Below, in pieces: positions 56,276-64,000 of a DNA stretch of 64,000 bases (position 1 is its first letter; each line of letters starts with the position of its first letter). The notes below the pieces were generated by a model. That model made no database searches. It worked only from the letters and a program-made list of their open reading frames with translations, and was not told where the DNA came from. The DNA comes from an uncultured Oscillospiraceae bacterium. Lineage in GTDB: Bacteria > Bacillota > Clostridia > Oscillospirales > Oscillospiraceae. Made by a program: the position numbers and the translations under genes. The DNA is taken from positions 310,001 through 374,000 of the forward strand of contig CAKTEQ010000003.1 of the NCBI GenBank assembly GCA_934552825.1, written 5' to 3'.

Positions 56276-57683
56276 AGTTCCGGTATATAAAAGTGTTAAG
56301 TTCAAGTTCGCTTTCACATATATCGCCGTGATGCTGTTTATTCTGTTGGTGCTGAATATTTACCCTGTATGCGCTTCGGAGGACATGATGTTCCGTTCCA
56401 AGAAGTCCTCTCTGAGCAGCCAGGTATCCATTATTTCAACAACGCTCTCTGGTCTTGAGACACTTAACGGCGAGAATGTATCCCGTGTAATGGAGCTCAT
56501 AGAGCTGACGGGTATAACCCGCTGTGTTATAACGGATGACACGGGGCTGTCACTGTATGATACCCAAGAGAATGTTCAGGCGGAGCGGTATGTGCTCTTT
56601 TCTCCAATCGTGAGTGCGCTTGACGGATATGATGTGTTTTATTCCGAGTATACGGGCGGTGCTATACACAGCACGGTAGCCGTGCCGGTAATGTACTCCG
56701 GAAAAGTTATCGGCAGCGCTTATCTCTACGAATATGACGAGACGCAAGCGGCACTTCTGGAGGATTTCCAAGCTGTAATAAGAACGATATCCGTCATTGT
56801 GGCAGTGCTTATAATTGCGATAAGCGTGCTCATGGCGGGAGGACTGACCCGGAGGATAAAAGATATCCTCGCCGGCGTCCGCGTGATACGTCAGGGTGAC
56901 TATGGATATCGGCTTAAGATAAAAGGCAGAGACGAGGTCGCGCAGCTGGGAAACGAGTTCAACAACATGACAGATACGCTGGAAAAGACCGAGGCGATGC
57001 GCCGCCGGTTTGTGTCTGACGCATCCCATGAGCTCAAGACGCCGCTGGCATCCATCCGCCTGCTCACGGACTCCATACTCCAGACCGAGGAGATGGATAC
57101 ACAGCTTGCGCGGGAGTTCGTGTCCGACATTGGGCATGAGGCTGAGCGCCTGACCAGAATGACGGAAAAGCTTCTGAAAATAACCCGCCTTTCGGCTGCG
57201 GCTGAGGAGCGGTGGCACAGGGTGGATATATCCCAGGTCATAGAAACGGCGATACATATGCTGCGTCCTCTGGCGGACACAGGTAATATAAGGATAACGT
57301 TCCAGCCGGCAAAGGGATGCTTTATGGACGGTGTGGAGGACGATATATATCAGGTGGTGTTTAACCTTGTGGAAAACGCCATAAAATATAATGTTCCCGG
57401 CGGAGAGGTAAGGATAAGCGTTAAGTCGGACGGGAAAGTGAATACACTCTGCGTGGATGACACAGGTATCGGCATACCCGAGGCGGACAAGCCCAGAGTA
57501 TTTGAACGTTTTTACAGAGTTGATAAAGCGCGCTCACGGGAGACCGGCGGCAGCGGGCTCGGACTCTCGATAGTAAACGATACAGTCGGGAAATACGGCG
57601 GCAGCGTTGCGGTCTCCGGGAGCGATTTGGGCGGCACGCGGTTTACCGTGACGCTCCCCGCAGCAGAGGAGGCGGAGATATGA
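56250..57683 (+). CDS. Sensor histidine kinase with HAMP domain
   Basis: 477 residues. Membrane helix at about residues 22-42, an extracytoplasmic sensing region of about 140 residues, second helix at about 175-195, HAMP (RIKDILAGVRVIRQGDYGYR), HisKA SDASHELKTPLASIRLLTDS with phospho-His, N box NLVENAIKYN, G1 DDTGIGIP, F box and G2 GGSGLGLSIV. Start uncertain: the only normal start in frame ahead of the first helix is TTG at 56250, which touches its GGGGAG; a non-standard codon after AAGGGAG at 56264 is possible. Overlaps the regulator gene by 26 bases. Confidence 0.92.
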   Translation: MGTISREYKVPVYKSVKFKFAFTYIAVMLFILLVLNIYPVCASEDMMFRSKKSSLSSQVSIISTTLSGLETLNGENVSRVMELIELTGITRCVITDDTGLSLYDTQENVQAERYVLFSPIVSALDGYDVFYSEYTGGAIHSTVAVPVMYSGKVIGSAYLYEYDETQAALLEDFQAVIRTISVIVAVLIIAISVLMAGGLTRRIKDILAGVRVIRQGDYGYRLKIKGRDEVAQLGNEFNNMTDTLEKTEAMRRRFVSDASHELKTPLASIRLLTDSILQTEEMDTQLAREFVSDIGHEAERLTRMTEKLLKITRLSAAAEERWHRVDISQVIETAIHMLRPLADTGNIRITFQPAKGCFMDGVEDDIYQVVFNLVENAIKYNVPGGEVRISVKSDGKVNTLCVDDTGIGIPEADKPRVFERFYRVDKARSRETGGSGLGLSIVNDTVGKYGGSVAVSGSDLGGTRFTVTLPAAEEAEI

Positions 57684-59005
57684 AAAGAAGATTTACCGCT
57701 GTCCTGTGCGTGATAGCAATTCTCCTCGCACTTTGCGCATGCGCAGCTGAAAAAGAGGACGCGGAAGGCGCGGTGAGCGTATATTTCCCCGTTAAGAGCG
57801 AGCCCGGAGCAGATATAAGCCCCGACGAGAGCATAATCGACTGCGAATACAGAGTGACGCAAGAGAAAAATATATTCAGCGCAATGGAAATGCTCCTGTG
57901 GGGACCGGTGGATAAGGACAGGTTTTCAGGCATTTTTCCGCAGAATATGAGTGTGCTGGAGATAAAGCAGGAAGACGATGCCGCGATCGTCACTCTCTCC
58001 GGAGAGTACGAGAAGCTGGAGGGCGTTGAAATGAGTATTGCAAACGCCTGCATAACAGAAACGCTGACTCAGTTTGAGGGGATAGACAGAGTTGTTATAT
58101 CCTACACCGGGACTGATGGCAGCACCCATGCGGAGGCGTACTCCGGGGACAGCTTTGAGCTTATGAGCCAGCGGCGGGAGAGTGAGGAATACGCCGTTAC
58201 TATTTACTATGGGAGCGGCGACGGAAAAAGCCTGCTCTCATACAGCGAGAACCTTGTTGCAGCGGAGCCGGAAAAAGTCGAGAGGTTTATTCTGGACGCC
58301 GTTATAGAGGGTGCCAAAGGCGGTAAATATCCGTCGTCTGTCCCTGAAGGGACACGGGTTCTGGGAATTTACACGGATAACAGGATCTGCTATGTAAATC
58401 TCAGCATTGATTTTCTCACTGGGGCGCCGGAAGACGAACTTACACAGCTCGCCGCCGTATACGCCGTCATCGATTCACTTACGGCTATGGATGAGGTGGA
58501 TTCGGTTCAGATACTGGTGGAGGGTAAGATCTGCGAGTATTATGGAAAAGTGCCTATATCTGAGCCGATAGTCCGAGATGAGAGTCTTATCTTCAAAAGA
58601 GGCAACTATCTGAATACCCAGCTGTATCTGAGGCGAGAAAACGCGGCATATGTTTCCCCGCGCTTCTGGCAGATAGAAAAGACGGAGTACGCCACGGATG
58701 AACAGCTGATAGTGCAGACGCTTTTGAACATGAGGATTCCGCAGGGCTATGAACAGCTGTTCCCGGAAGGTACAAGACTTCAGACTATCGCCACCCGTGA
58801 CGGTGTCTGCTATGTAAATCTCACAGAAGAGCTTCTTCAGGCTGAGACAAGACAGATAATATACGCGGCATATTCTCTTACGGCGTCCCTTGTACAGCTG
58901 GAGGGGATAGAAGAGGTGGAACTCATGTGCGGCGGCAGGCGGGTTGAGCTCGACGGCTTTGAATTGCCGCTCAGGTTAAACGAGGACAATGTAATGATCG
59001 GCTGA
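57680..59005 (+). CDS. Lipoprotein with three GerMN domains
   Basis: 441 residues. Lipobox LLALCAC. Three GerMN-type units: about 25-150 (VSVYFPVKSE...NMSVLEIKQEDDAAIVTLSG), 170-285 (VTIYYGSGDGKSL...VPEGTRVLGIYTDNRICYVNLS) and 305-430 (QLYLRRENAAY...FPEGTRLQTIATRDGVCYVNLT). GerM in Bacillus acts in spore formation and germination; GerMN lipoproteins with LpqB-like pairing to kinases occur in actinobacteria. The start overlaps the kinase stop (ATATGA), so the two are coupled. Confidence 0.93.
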   Translation: MKRRFTAVLCVIAILLALCACAAEKEDAEGAVSVYFPVKSEPGADISPDESIIDCEYRVTQEKNIFSAMEMLLWGPVDKDRFSGIFPQNMSVLEIKQEDDAAIVTLSGEYEKLEGVEMSIANACITETLTQFEGIDRVVISYTGTDGSTHAEAYSGDSFELMSQRRESEEYAVTIYYGSGDGKSLLSYSENLVAAEPEKVERFILDAVIEGAKGGKYPSSVPEGTRVLGIYTDNRICYVNLSIDFLTGAPEDELTQLAAVYAVIDSLTAMDEVDSVQILVEGKICEYYGKVPISEPIVRDESLIFKRGNYLNTQLYLRRENAAYVSPRFWQIEKTEYATDEQLIVQTLLNMRIPQGYEQLFPEGTRLQTIATRDGVCYVNLTEELLQAETRQIIYAAYSLTASLVQLEGIEEVELMCGGRRVELDGFELPLRLNEDNVMIG

Positions 59006-59020
59006 CAGGCAGGAGGAACT

Positions 59021-60289
59021 ATGGATAACAGAATACGTAGGGAGATAATACCGGGTGTATTCCTGACATATATACCCAGCGAACGTTTCAAAACATGCTA
59101 CATGAGCATATCCCTGCTGCGTCCGTTGGAAAAAGACGCAGCGGCGCGGAATAATCTGCTGCCCCGCGTGCTGGACAGAGGAACTGCGCAGCTGCCGGAT
59201 ATGGAGCGGATAGCGGCACGGCTGGACGATCTATACGGTGCGCGGCTCGTGCCGGTAGTGCGCAAGAAGGGTGAAGTGCAGTGCGTGGGCTTTGCCTCCA
59301 CCTTCATCGACGACAGGTTTGTGGATGACAAGGAGCTTCTTGAGAAGGTAACCGAGCTTATCGGGCAGATGCTTCTCGCTCCGGCTACCGTCGGTGGAAG
59401 ATTTATAAACGAGTATGTTGAGAGCGAGCGTGAAAAGCTCATCGAGGATATCCGCTCCGTCGTTAACGACAAGCGGCGCTTTTGCCTGAACGAGCTGGTG
59501 AAGGCGATGTGCATAAACGAGAAGTTCAGCATTTCCAATATGGGCACCGAGCCTTATGCAAAGCTCATAACCGGGAGCCGTCTCTTCAGACATTATGCTG
59601 AGATAATAGGCAGCTCGACGATAGAGATATTCTATTGCGGCAGCGCGGAAATAGAGCGAGTGACGGACGCCATAGAGCAGGCGCTGGCACCGCTGCCTCA
59701 GGGAGAAAAGACACCGGTGCATACGATCAACAGAGGCGCTCCGGCAAAACCAAAATTCCTCTCTTCCGAGACAGATGGCAAGCAGAGCAATCTCGCGATC
59801 GGTCTGCGCAATCCGGTCTCCATAGCGGATGTGAGATATCCGGCGGCAGCCCTCATGAACAGTGTCTTCGGCGGAAGTGCCACGTCGAAGCTCTTTATGA
59901 ATGTGCGGGAGAAGCTCTCCCTATGCTATTATGCAAGCGCATCTTATTTTAAACACAAGGGGCTCATCATTGTATCCTCGGGAATTGAAAAGGATAACTA
60001 TGATAAAGCGCTCGACGAGATACTTGCCCAGCTGAAGGCGATGCAGAACGGGGAGATAGAGGACTGGGAACTCGAAAGCGCGAGGCAGGGTATGATCGGC
60101 TCCCTCCGCGCGACGATGGATTCGCCGGGGATGATGGAGGACTTCTATCTGAGCCGCGCGATAGAGGGGCTGGACTACGACCCGGACTATCTCATAAGAC
60201 GCCTGGAGAACGTGACAAAAGATGAAGTAATTGAAATGGCGCAGTATACCGCTCTTGATACGGTGTATTTTCTTAAGGGGATGGACTGA
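59021..60289 (+). CDS. YmfF-like M16-family protein lacking the catalytic motif
   Basis: 422 residues. Insulinase-fold protein (EF-P 5-aminopentanol modification-associated group). The HxxEH zinc motif expected near residue 45 is absent; instead there is NNLLPRVLDRGTAQLPDMER. It keeps AARLDDLYGARLVPVVRKKG and FGGSATSKLFMNVREKLSLC. In M16B heterodimers an inactive subunit pairs with an active one, here the next gene, which begins on the last base of this stop codon. Confidence 0.93.
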   Translation: MDNRIRREIIPGVFLTYIPSERFKTCYMSISLLRPLEKDAAARNNLLPRVLDRGTAQLPDMERIAARLDDLYGARLVPVVRKKGEVQCVGFASTFIDDRFVDDKELLEKVTELIGQMLLAPATVGGRFINEYVESEREKLIEDIRSVVNDKRRFCLNELVKAMCINEKFSISNMGTEPYAKLITGSRLFRHYAEIIGSSTIEIFYCGSAEIERVTDAIEQALAPLPQGEKTPVHTINRGAPAKPKFLSSETDGKQSNLAIGLRNPVSIADVRYPAAALMNSVFGGSATSKLFMNVREKLSLCYYASASYFKHKGLIIVSSGIEKDNYDKALDEILAQLKAMQNGEIEDWELESARQGMIGSLRATMDSPGMMEDFYLSRAIEGLDYDPDYLIRRLENVTKDEVIEMAQYTALDTVYFLKGMD

Positions 60290-61578
60290 TGGAAAGACAG
60301 TATTTTGATAGAATAGGGGAGACGCTGTATTCTGAGCGGCTCGAAAACGGGCTGAGCGTATTCGTCGTGCCTAAGCGGGGTTTTTCAAAGGCTTACGCTT
60401 TCTTTGCCGTGAATTACGGCGCGGCGGACACCCATTATATTCTCGATGGGCAGGAGCACAAGGTGCCGGACGGTATCGCCCATTTTCTTGAGCACAAGAT
60501 GTTCGACATGGAGCGGGGCAACGCTCTTCAGCTCCTCTCAGAGCTGGGAGCCCAACCGAACGCTTTTACAAGCACGGATATTACAGCCTATTATTTTGAG
60601 ACAACTGAAAATTTCGACGAATCCCTGAAGCTGCTCATTGAGTTTGTATCAACCCCTTATTTCACCCAGGAAAGCGTGGAGAAGGAACAGGGAATAATCG
60701 GGCAGGAGATCGCTATGGTGGAGAACAATCCCAATTGGCAGGTCTATATGAACCTCTATAGGGCGCTATATGCAAACCATCCTGTGCGGGTGGCAGTCGC
60801 CGGGACTCAGGAGAGCATCGTGGAGATAACGGCGGACACACTCACCCGCTGCCACAATACCTTCTATGTGCCGGATAACATGGTGCTGTGCGTTGTGGGC
60901 GATGTGGCACCTGAGCATATCGCCAATATTGTGAAGGAGTGCGTGCACCCGGGCAGCCGCATGAGTGCTGAGTGCATTTACGGACCGGACGAGCCTGAAG
61001 ACGTTTGCGAGCACTATGCTTCCGGTGAACGGGAGATATCCATGCCGCTGTTCATGGCGGGTTACAAGTGCAAGGGAGCGCACGGCGGATGGGCAGCCAT
61101 GAAGGAAGAACTCGTGGCAGATATGGCATTTCAGATAGTGGCGGGCGGCTCGACAAAACTCTATTCCGATATGTACGCGGAGGGCATTATCAACGACAGC
61201 TTCGACTGGAACTGGGAGACCTGCCGCGGTACTGCGGCGATGGTTTTCGGCGGAGAGAGCCGGGATCCGAGAAAAGTAGTGGAGCGAGTGCAGGCTGAGG
61301 CAGAGCGTATAGCCGCGGAAGGGCTGGACGCAGAGCTGCTGAGAAGACTTAAAAAAGCCTCTGTCGGCAAGAGCATACGCAGTTATGACTCTTTTGAAGC
61401 CATATGCTATGCTCAGGCTACTGCGTACTTCAAAGGGGCGGACTGCTTCAGACTGCCGGAACTCACAGAAGAGATAACCGAAGAAGAGGTCCTTGAGTTC
61501 ATTAGTAAAAAGATGGTCCGGGACAAGCTGGCGCTGTCGGTGATATACCCCAAAAAGGAGGAGCAGGATGAACGGTGA
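60289..61578 (+). CDS. YmfH-like M16-family zinc protease
   Basis: 429 residues. The catalytic HxxEH is present as GIAHFLEHKMFDMERGNALQ, with the downstream Glu in QGIIGQEIAMVENNPNWQVY. AQPNAFTSTDITAYYF is also typical. Likely partner of the preceding inactive subunit. Despite the name linked to EF-P modification in Bacillus, peptide processing is the safer prediction. The lgt gene overlaps its end by 11 bases. Confidence 0.94.
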   Translation: MERQYFDRIGETLYSERLENGLSVFVVPKRGFSKAYAFFAVNYGAADTHYILDGQEHKVPDGIAHFLEHKMFDMERGNALQLLSELGAQPNAFTSTDITAYYFETTENFDESLKLLIEFVSTPYFTQESVEKEQGIIGQEIAMVENNPNWQVYMNLYRALYANHPVRVAVAGTQESIVEITADTLTRCHNTFYVPDNMVLCVVGDVAPEHIANIVKECVHPGSRMSAECIYGPDEPEDVCEHYASGEREISMPLFMAGYKCKGAHGGWAAMKEELVADMAFQIVAGGSTKLYSDMYAEGIINDSFDWNWETCRGTAAMVFGGESRDPRKVVERVQAEAERIAAEGLDAELLRRLKKASVGKSIRSYDSFEAICYAQATAYFKGADCFRLPELTEEITEEEVLEFISKKMVRDKLALSVIYPKKEEQDER

Positions 61579-62452
61579 TATGGTTACCTTCCCAGGGCTC
61601 GGGCTGGAATTTGAATTCAGCCGTGTGGCATTCACGTTTTTTGGAAGGAATATTTATTGGTACGGTATCATAATCGCCTGCGGATTCCTGCTTGCGGTGA
61701 TATATGCATACGCAAGATGTAAGCAGTTCGGCATAACAGGTGATGATATCATAACTATGCTTATCTTTGCTGTGCCCATATCAATAATCTGCGCGCGGGT
61801 GTATTACGTCATATTCTACTATTCACTATACAACGGGGATTTTTTGAAGATGATACGCATATCTGACGGCGGGCTCGCCATATACGGCGGCATAATCGGC
61901 GCAGTGGCAACAGTGGTTGTTTTTTGCCGGGTCAGGAAGATCAAGACCGGCGCCTTTCTCGACCTTGGCAGTCTGGGGCTTCTCATAGGTCAGGGAATTG
62001 GCAGATGGGGCAATTTTGCCAACAAGGAGGCCCACGGCGGTGTGACCGACAGCTTCCTGCGCATGGGGATATATGAAAACGGCAAGCTCATATATGTACA
62101 CCCGACGTTCCTCTATGAATCCGCGTGGTGTCTGCTGGGGATTTTGCTGCTGCACATATACACTAAAAAGGGCAAACGTAATTACGACGGTAAGGTTTTT
62201 GCCATGTATCTTGCGTGGTACGGCTTTGGACGCTTTTTTATCGAGGGACTTCGTACTGACAGCCTGTATCTGTTCAGTACAGGGATAAGGGTTTCCCAGC
62301 TTTTGGCGGCGCTTTGCGTTGTCGGGGCTGTGATCTATCTTGCCATAAACGCGAGACGCCCCCACGACCCGCAGCTCATGCAGGTCAATATACTTAAGAA
62401 TAAGGAAAATGCCGAGAGGATGGAGGAAAACAGCGATGGCGACAATAATTGA
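61568..62452 (+). CDS. lgt: Prolipoprotein diacylglyceryl transferase
   Basis: 294 residues, seven membrane segments. Moves diacylglycerol from phosphatidylglycerol to the Cys of lipobox sequences, so it acts on the lipoproteins of this window. Seen: WYGIIIACGFLLAVIYAY, GGLAIYGGIIGA, IGQGIGRWGNFANKEAHGGV with the signature Arg, Asn and Glu, VHPTFLYESAWC, and RFFIEGLRTDSLYLF. GGAGGAGCAGG precedes the ATG. Confidence 0.98.
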   Translation: MNGDMVTFPGLGLEFEFSRVAFTFFGRNIYWYGIIIACGFLLAVIYAYARCKQFGITGDDIITMLIFAVPISIICARVYYVIFYYSLYNGDFLKMIRISDGGLAIYGGIIGAVATVVVFCRVRKIKTGAFLDLGSLGLLIGQGIGRWGNFANKEAHGGVTDSFLRMGIYENGKLIYVHPTFLYESAWCLLGILLLHIYTKKGKRNYDGKVFAMYLAWYGFGRFFIEGLRTDSLYLFSTGIRVSQLLAALCVVGAVIYLAINARRPHDPQLMQVNILKNKENAERMEENSDGDNN

Positions 62453-63278
62453 CGGTAAGGCTCTTGCCGCGAAGGTAAAGGCGCAGGTTGCGGAGGAGCT
62501 CAGCGCGTCTGGAATAAAGGCGGGACTGGCCGTGATAATCGTAGGGGATAACCCGGCGTCCAGAATATACGTGAACAACAAGCGCAGCGACTGCCGGGAG
62601 TGCGGCATAGAGAGCTTTGAATATGCACTTGCGGAAGATACATCCGAACACGAGCTTCTGGAGCTTATAAAAGCACTGAACTGCGACGACCGGGTGGACG
62701 GCATCCTCGTGCAGCTCCCTCTGCCTAAGCAAATCGACGAACAGAAGATACTCCGGGCAATCGCCCCTGACAAGGATGTGGATGCGTTCCACCCATATAA
62801 TGTCGGTCTCATTATGACGGGAGAGTATCGGTTCCTGCCCTGCACGCCTGCCGGTGTTATGGCCATGCTCGAAGAGTATGGGATAGAAATTGACGGTAAA
62901 AACTGCGTCGTAGTCGGGCGCAGCAATATTGTCGGCAAGCCTCAGGCGATGCTTCTGCTCCACAAGAGCGGCACAGTAACCATATGCCATTCCCACACAA
63001 AGAATCTCGCGGAGATAACGCGTGAGGCGGATATACTCGTTGCTGCCGTGGGTAAGGTTGGACTTATCACGGCGGATATGGTGAAGCCGGGCGCGGTGGT
63101 CATCGACGTTGCGATGAATCGTAATGAAAATGGGAAGCTCTGCGGCGATGTACTGTTCGGCGAGGTCAAGGAAAAAGCTTCGTACATAACTCCGGTTCCC
63201 GGCGGTGTTGGTCCTATGACGAGAGCCATGCTCATGAAAAACACGCTCACAGCAGCGAAGCTGAAAAACAATAAATAA
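62436..63278 (+). CDS. folD: Bifunctional methylenetetrahydrofolate dehydrogenase/cyclohydrolase
   Basis: 280 residues. Converts 5,10-methylene-THF to 10-formyl-THF. Seen: ATIIDGKALAAKVKAQV, VGDNPASRIYVNNKRSDCRE with the catalytic Lys, GILVQLPLPKQID, PDKDVDAFHPYNVG, LPCTPAGVMAMLEEYG, VVGRSNIVGKPQAMLLL and TPVPGGVGPMTRAMLMKNTL. Start: ATG at 62436 after GGAGG, overlapping the lgt end by 17 bases. Confidence 0.98.
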   Translation: MATIIDGKALAAKVKAQVAEELSASGIKAGLAVIIVGDNPASRIYVNNKRSDCRECGIESFEYALAEDTSEHELLELIKALNCDDRVDGILVQLPLPKQIDEQKILRAIAPDKDVDAFHPYNVGLIMTGEYRFLPCTPAGVMAMLEEYGIEIDGKNCVVVGRSNIVGKPQAMLLLHKSGTVTICHSHTKNLAEITREADILVAAVGKVGLITADMVKPGAVVIDVAMNRNENGKLCGDVLFGEVKEKASYITPVPGGVGPMTRAMLMKNTLTAAKLKNNK

Positions 63279-63291
63279 GCAAAATGAGCAT

Positions 63292-63332
63292 AAAAAAATC
63301 CTCACCGCAAGAAAAGCGCGGTGAGGTTTTTT
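63292..63332. terminator. Bidirectional terminator
   Basis: A-run, stem ATCCTCACCGC / GCGGTGAGGTT, T-run, between convergent folD and the antiporter gene. Confidence 0.92.
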
Positions 63333-63350
63333 ATAAGGAATAAGCTTGGT

Positions 63351-64000
63351 TTATACGCGGGCCTTCTTGCTCTGACGGGATTTGATGAGAAGGAGGATCG
63401 CGATGAGCAGTACGATGCACACGGGAGTAACGACCCATGCGGTGTGTACAAAAGCGGCGAGGATATAGCCGACTGCACATACAGCAGCAACGGTGCAGGC
63501 ATAGGGAAGCTGTGTTGATACGTGATCCACGTGGTTGCAGTGAGCGCCTGCGGATGCCATGATAGTGGTGTCGGAAATGGGGGAGCAGTGGTCGCCCATG
63601 ACGGCGCCGCCCATGGAGGCGGAAATCGCTATAATCAGCATCGGATCGCTTGCGTCAAATACGCCGCAGACGATGGGAATGAGAATACCGAAAGTGCCCC
63701 AGCTGGTGCCAGTCGCAAAAGCAATGCCGCAGGCGAGAAGGAAGAGAACGACGGGGATAAAGTTCTTCAGCGCGCCGGCGTTGCGCAGCAGTTCGCTTAC
63801 GAAGTCGCTGCTGCCCAGGCAGTACTTTGTCATGCCCGCGAGAGACCATGCGAAGGTAAGAATGAGCATTGCGGGAACCATTGCCTTGAAGCCCTCAGCG
63901 AAGGAATCAAAGAATTCCTTGAAGCTTACGATCCTGCGGATCATGTAATAAATGAAAGTGAATACCAGTGCGATAGCCCCGCCCAGAACAAGCCCCATGG
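63351..64000 (-). CDS. NhaC-family Na+/H+ antiporter, C-terminal part
   Basis: About 216 residues visible; the 5' part is beyond the window edge and the ATG at 63998 is probably internal, since full proteins have about 450-500 residues. Seen: LTFAWSLAGMTKYCLGSSDF, ACGIAFATGTSWGTFGILIP, and the family hallmark ASMGGAVMGDHCSPISDTTI, followed by SAGAHCNHVDHVSTQLPYA. The ending has a membrane helix and a basic tail. It may exchange sodium or organic ions for protons. Confidence 0.93.
   Translation of the reverse strand, partial: MGLVLGGAIALVFTFIYYMIRRIVSFKEFFDSFAEGFKAMVPAMLILTFAWSLAGMTKYCLGSSDFVSELLRNAGALKNFIPVVLFLLACGIAFATGTSWGTFGILIPIVCGVFDASDPMLIIAISASMGGAVMGDHCSPISDTTIMASAGAHCNHVDHVSTQLPYACTVAAVCAVGYILAAFVHTAWVVTPVCIVLLIAILLLIKSRQSKKARV

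Overview
The window is a gene-dense stretch of bacterial chromosome with moderate GC content. It most likely comes from a spore-forming member of the Clostridia, probably the Oscillospirales/Ruminococcaceae. Evidence for this: both dipicolinate synthase subunits (spoVFA/spoVFB), a SleB-type cell wall hydrolase, a GerMN lipoprotein, SLH-domain surface proteins, a large Alu-bearing SRP RNA, strong AGGAGG ribosome-binding sites, consensus sigma-A promoters, a CIRCE element and DUF6935/DUF6273-type genes. I see no prophage, insertion sequence or CRISPR array. The assignment to order is an inference.

Layout. 1-4.8 kb: 3' part of an oligopeptide-binding protein, a zinc-ribbon membrane protein, a cupin, an EamA exporter and a COG2426-type membrane protein. 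4.9-10.8 kb: glnS, a CapA-like protein, tRNA-Ser, ogt and an iron-dependent alcohol dehydrogenase. 10.9-13.4 kb: yerC-like regulator, methyltransferase, hslO and a five-tRNA cluster (Val, Asp, Phe, Gly, Cys). 13.4-17.7 kb: an unknown protein, a TetR gene with a clear operator plus a Cys-rich KTR protein, DUF998, a lipoprotein, a hydrolase and a spore-cortex-type hydrolase. 18-28.4 kb: a repair block (radC-uvrB-ebsC-uvrA, recD2), then comF and an orphan mreB. 28.5-37.1 kb: envelope genes, namely a polysaccharide deacetylase, an SLH/Ig protein, two decayed genes, an intact operon resembling Bacillus ydjI-ydjG-ydjH (SPFH, zinc-ribbon and TPM proteins), and remnants of a TPR/DUF6273 protein. 37.2-43.2 kb: MATE exporter, ybaB and dnaX with the SRP RNA upstream, mrnC and rqcH. 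43.2-50.1 kb: a candidate structured RNA, murC, cca, spoVFAB, a CAP protein, and a CIRCE-controlled GroEL paralogue lacking a catalytic aspartate. 50.1-53.6 kb: response regulator, ABC transporter and sensor kinase with phased direct repeats. 53.6-64 kb: dacF-type carboxypeptidase, a ComEA-like protein, a second two-component system with a triple-GerMN lipoprotein, a YmfF/YmfH pair, lgt, folD and an NhaC-type antiporter cut by the window edge.

Systems. The clearest functional groups are nucleotide excision repair with accessory repair genes, tRNA maturation and supply, cell-wall synthesis and remodelling, spore dipicolinate synthesis, and two signalling operons. The observations most worth checking are the GroEL paralogue, the candidate RNA at 43.28-43.45 kb, the SPFH/zinc-ribbon/TPM operon, the two adjacent surface genes each broken by loss of one G in a G run, and the 11-12-bp-spaced repeats between the response regulator and its ABC transporter. 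Starts were often moved from the first in-frame codon to the one with a proper ribosome-binding site; each case is stated.
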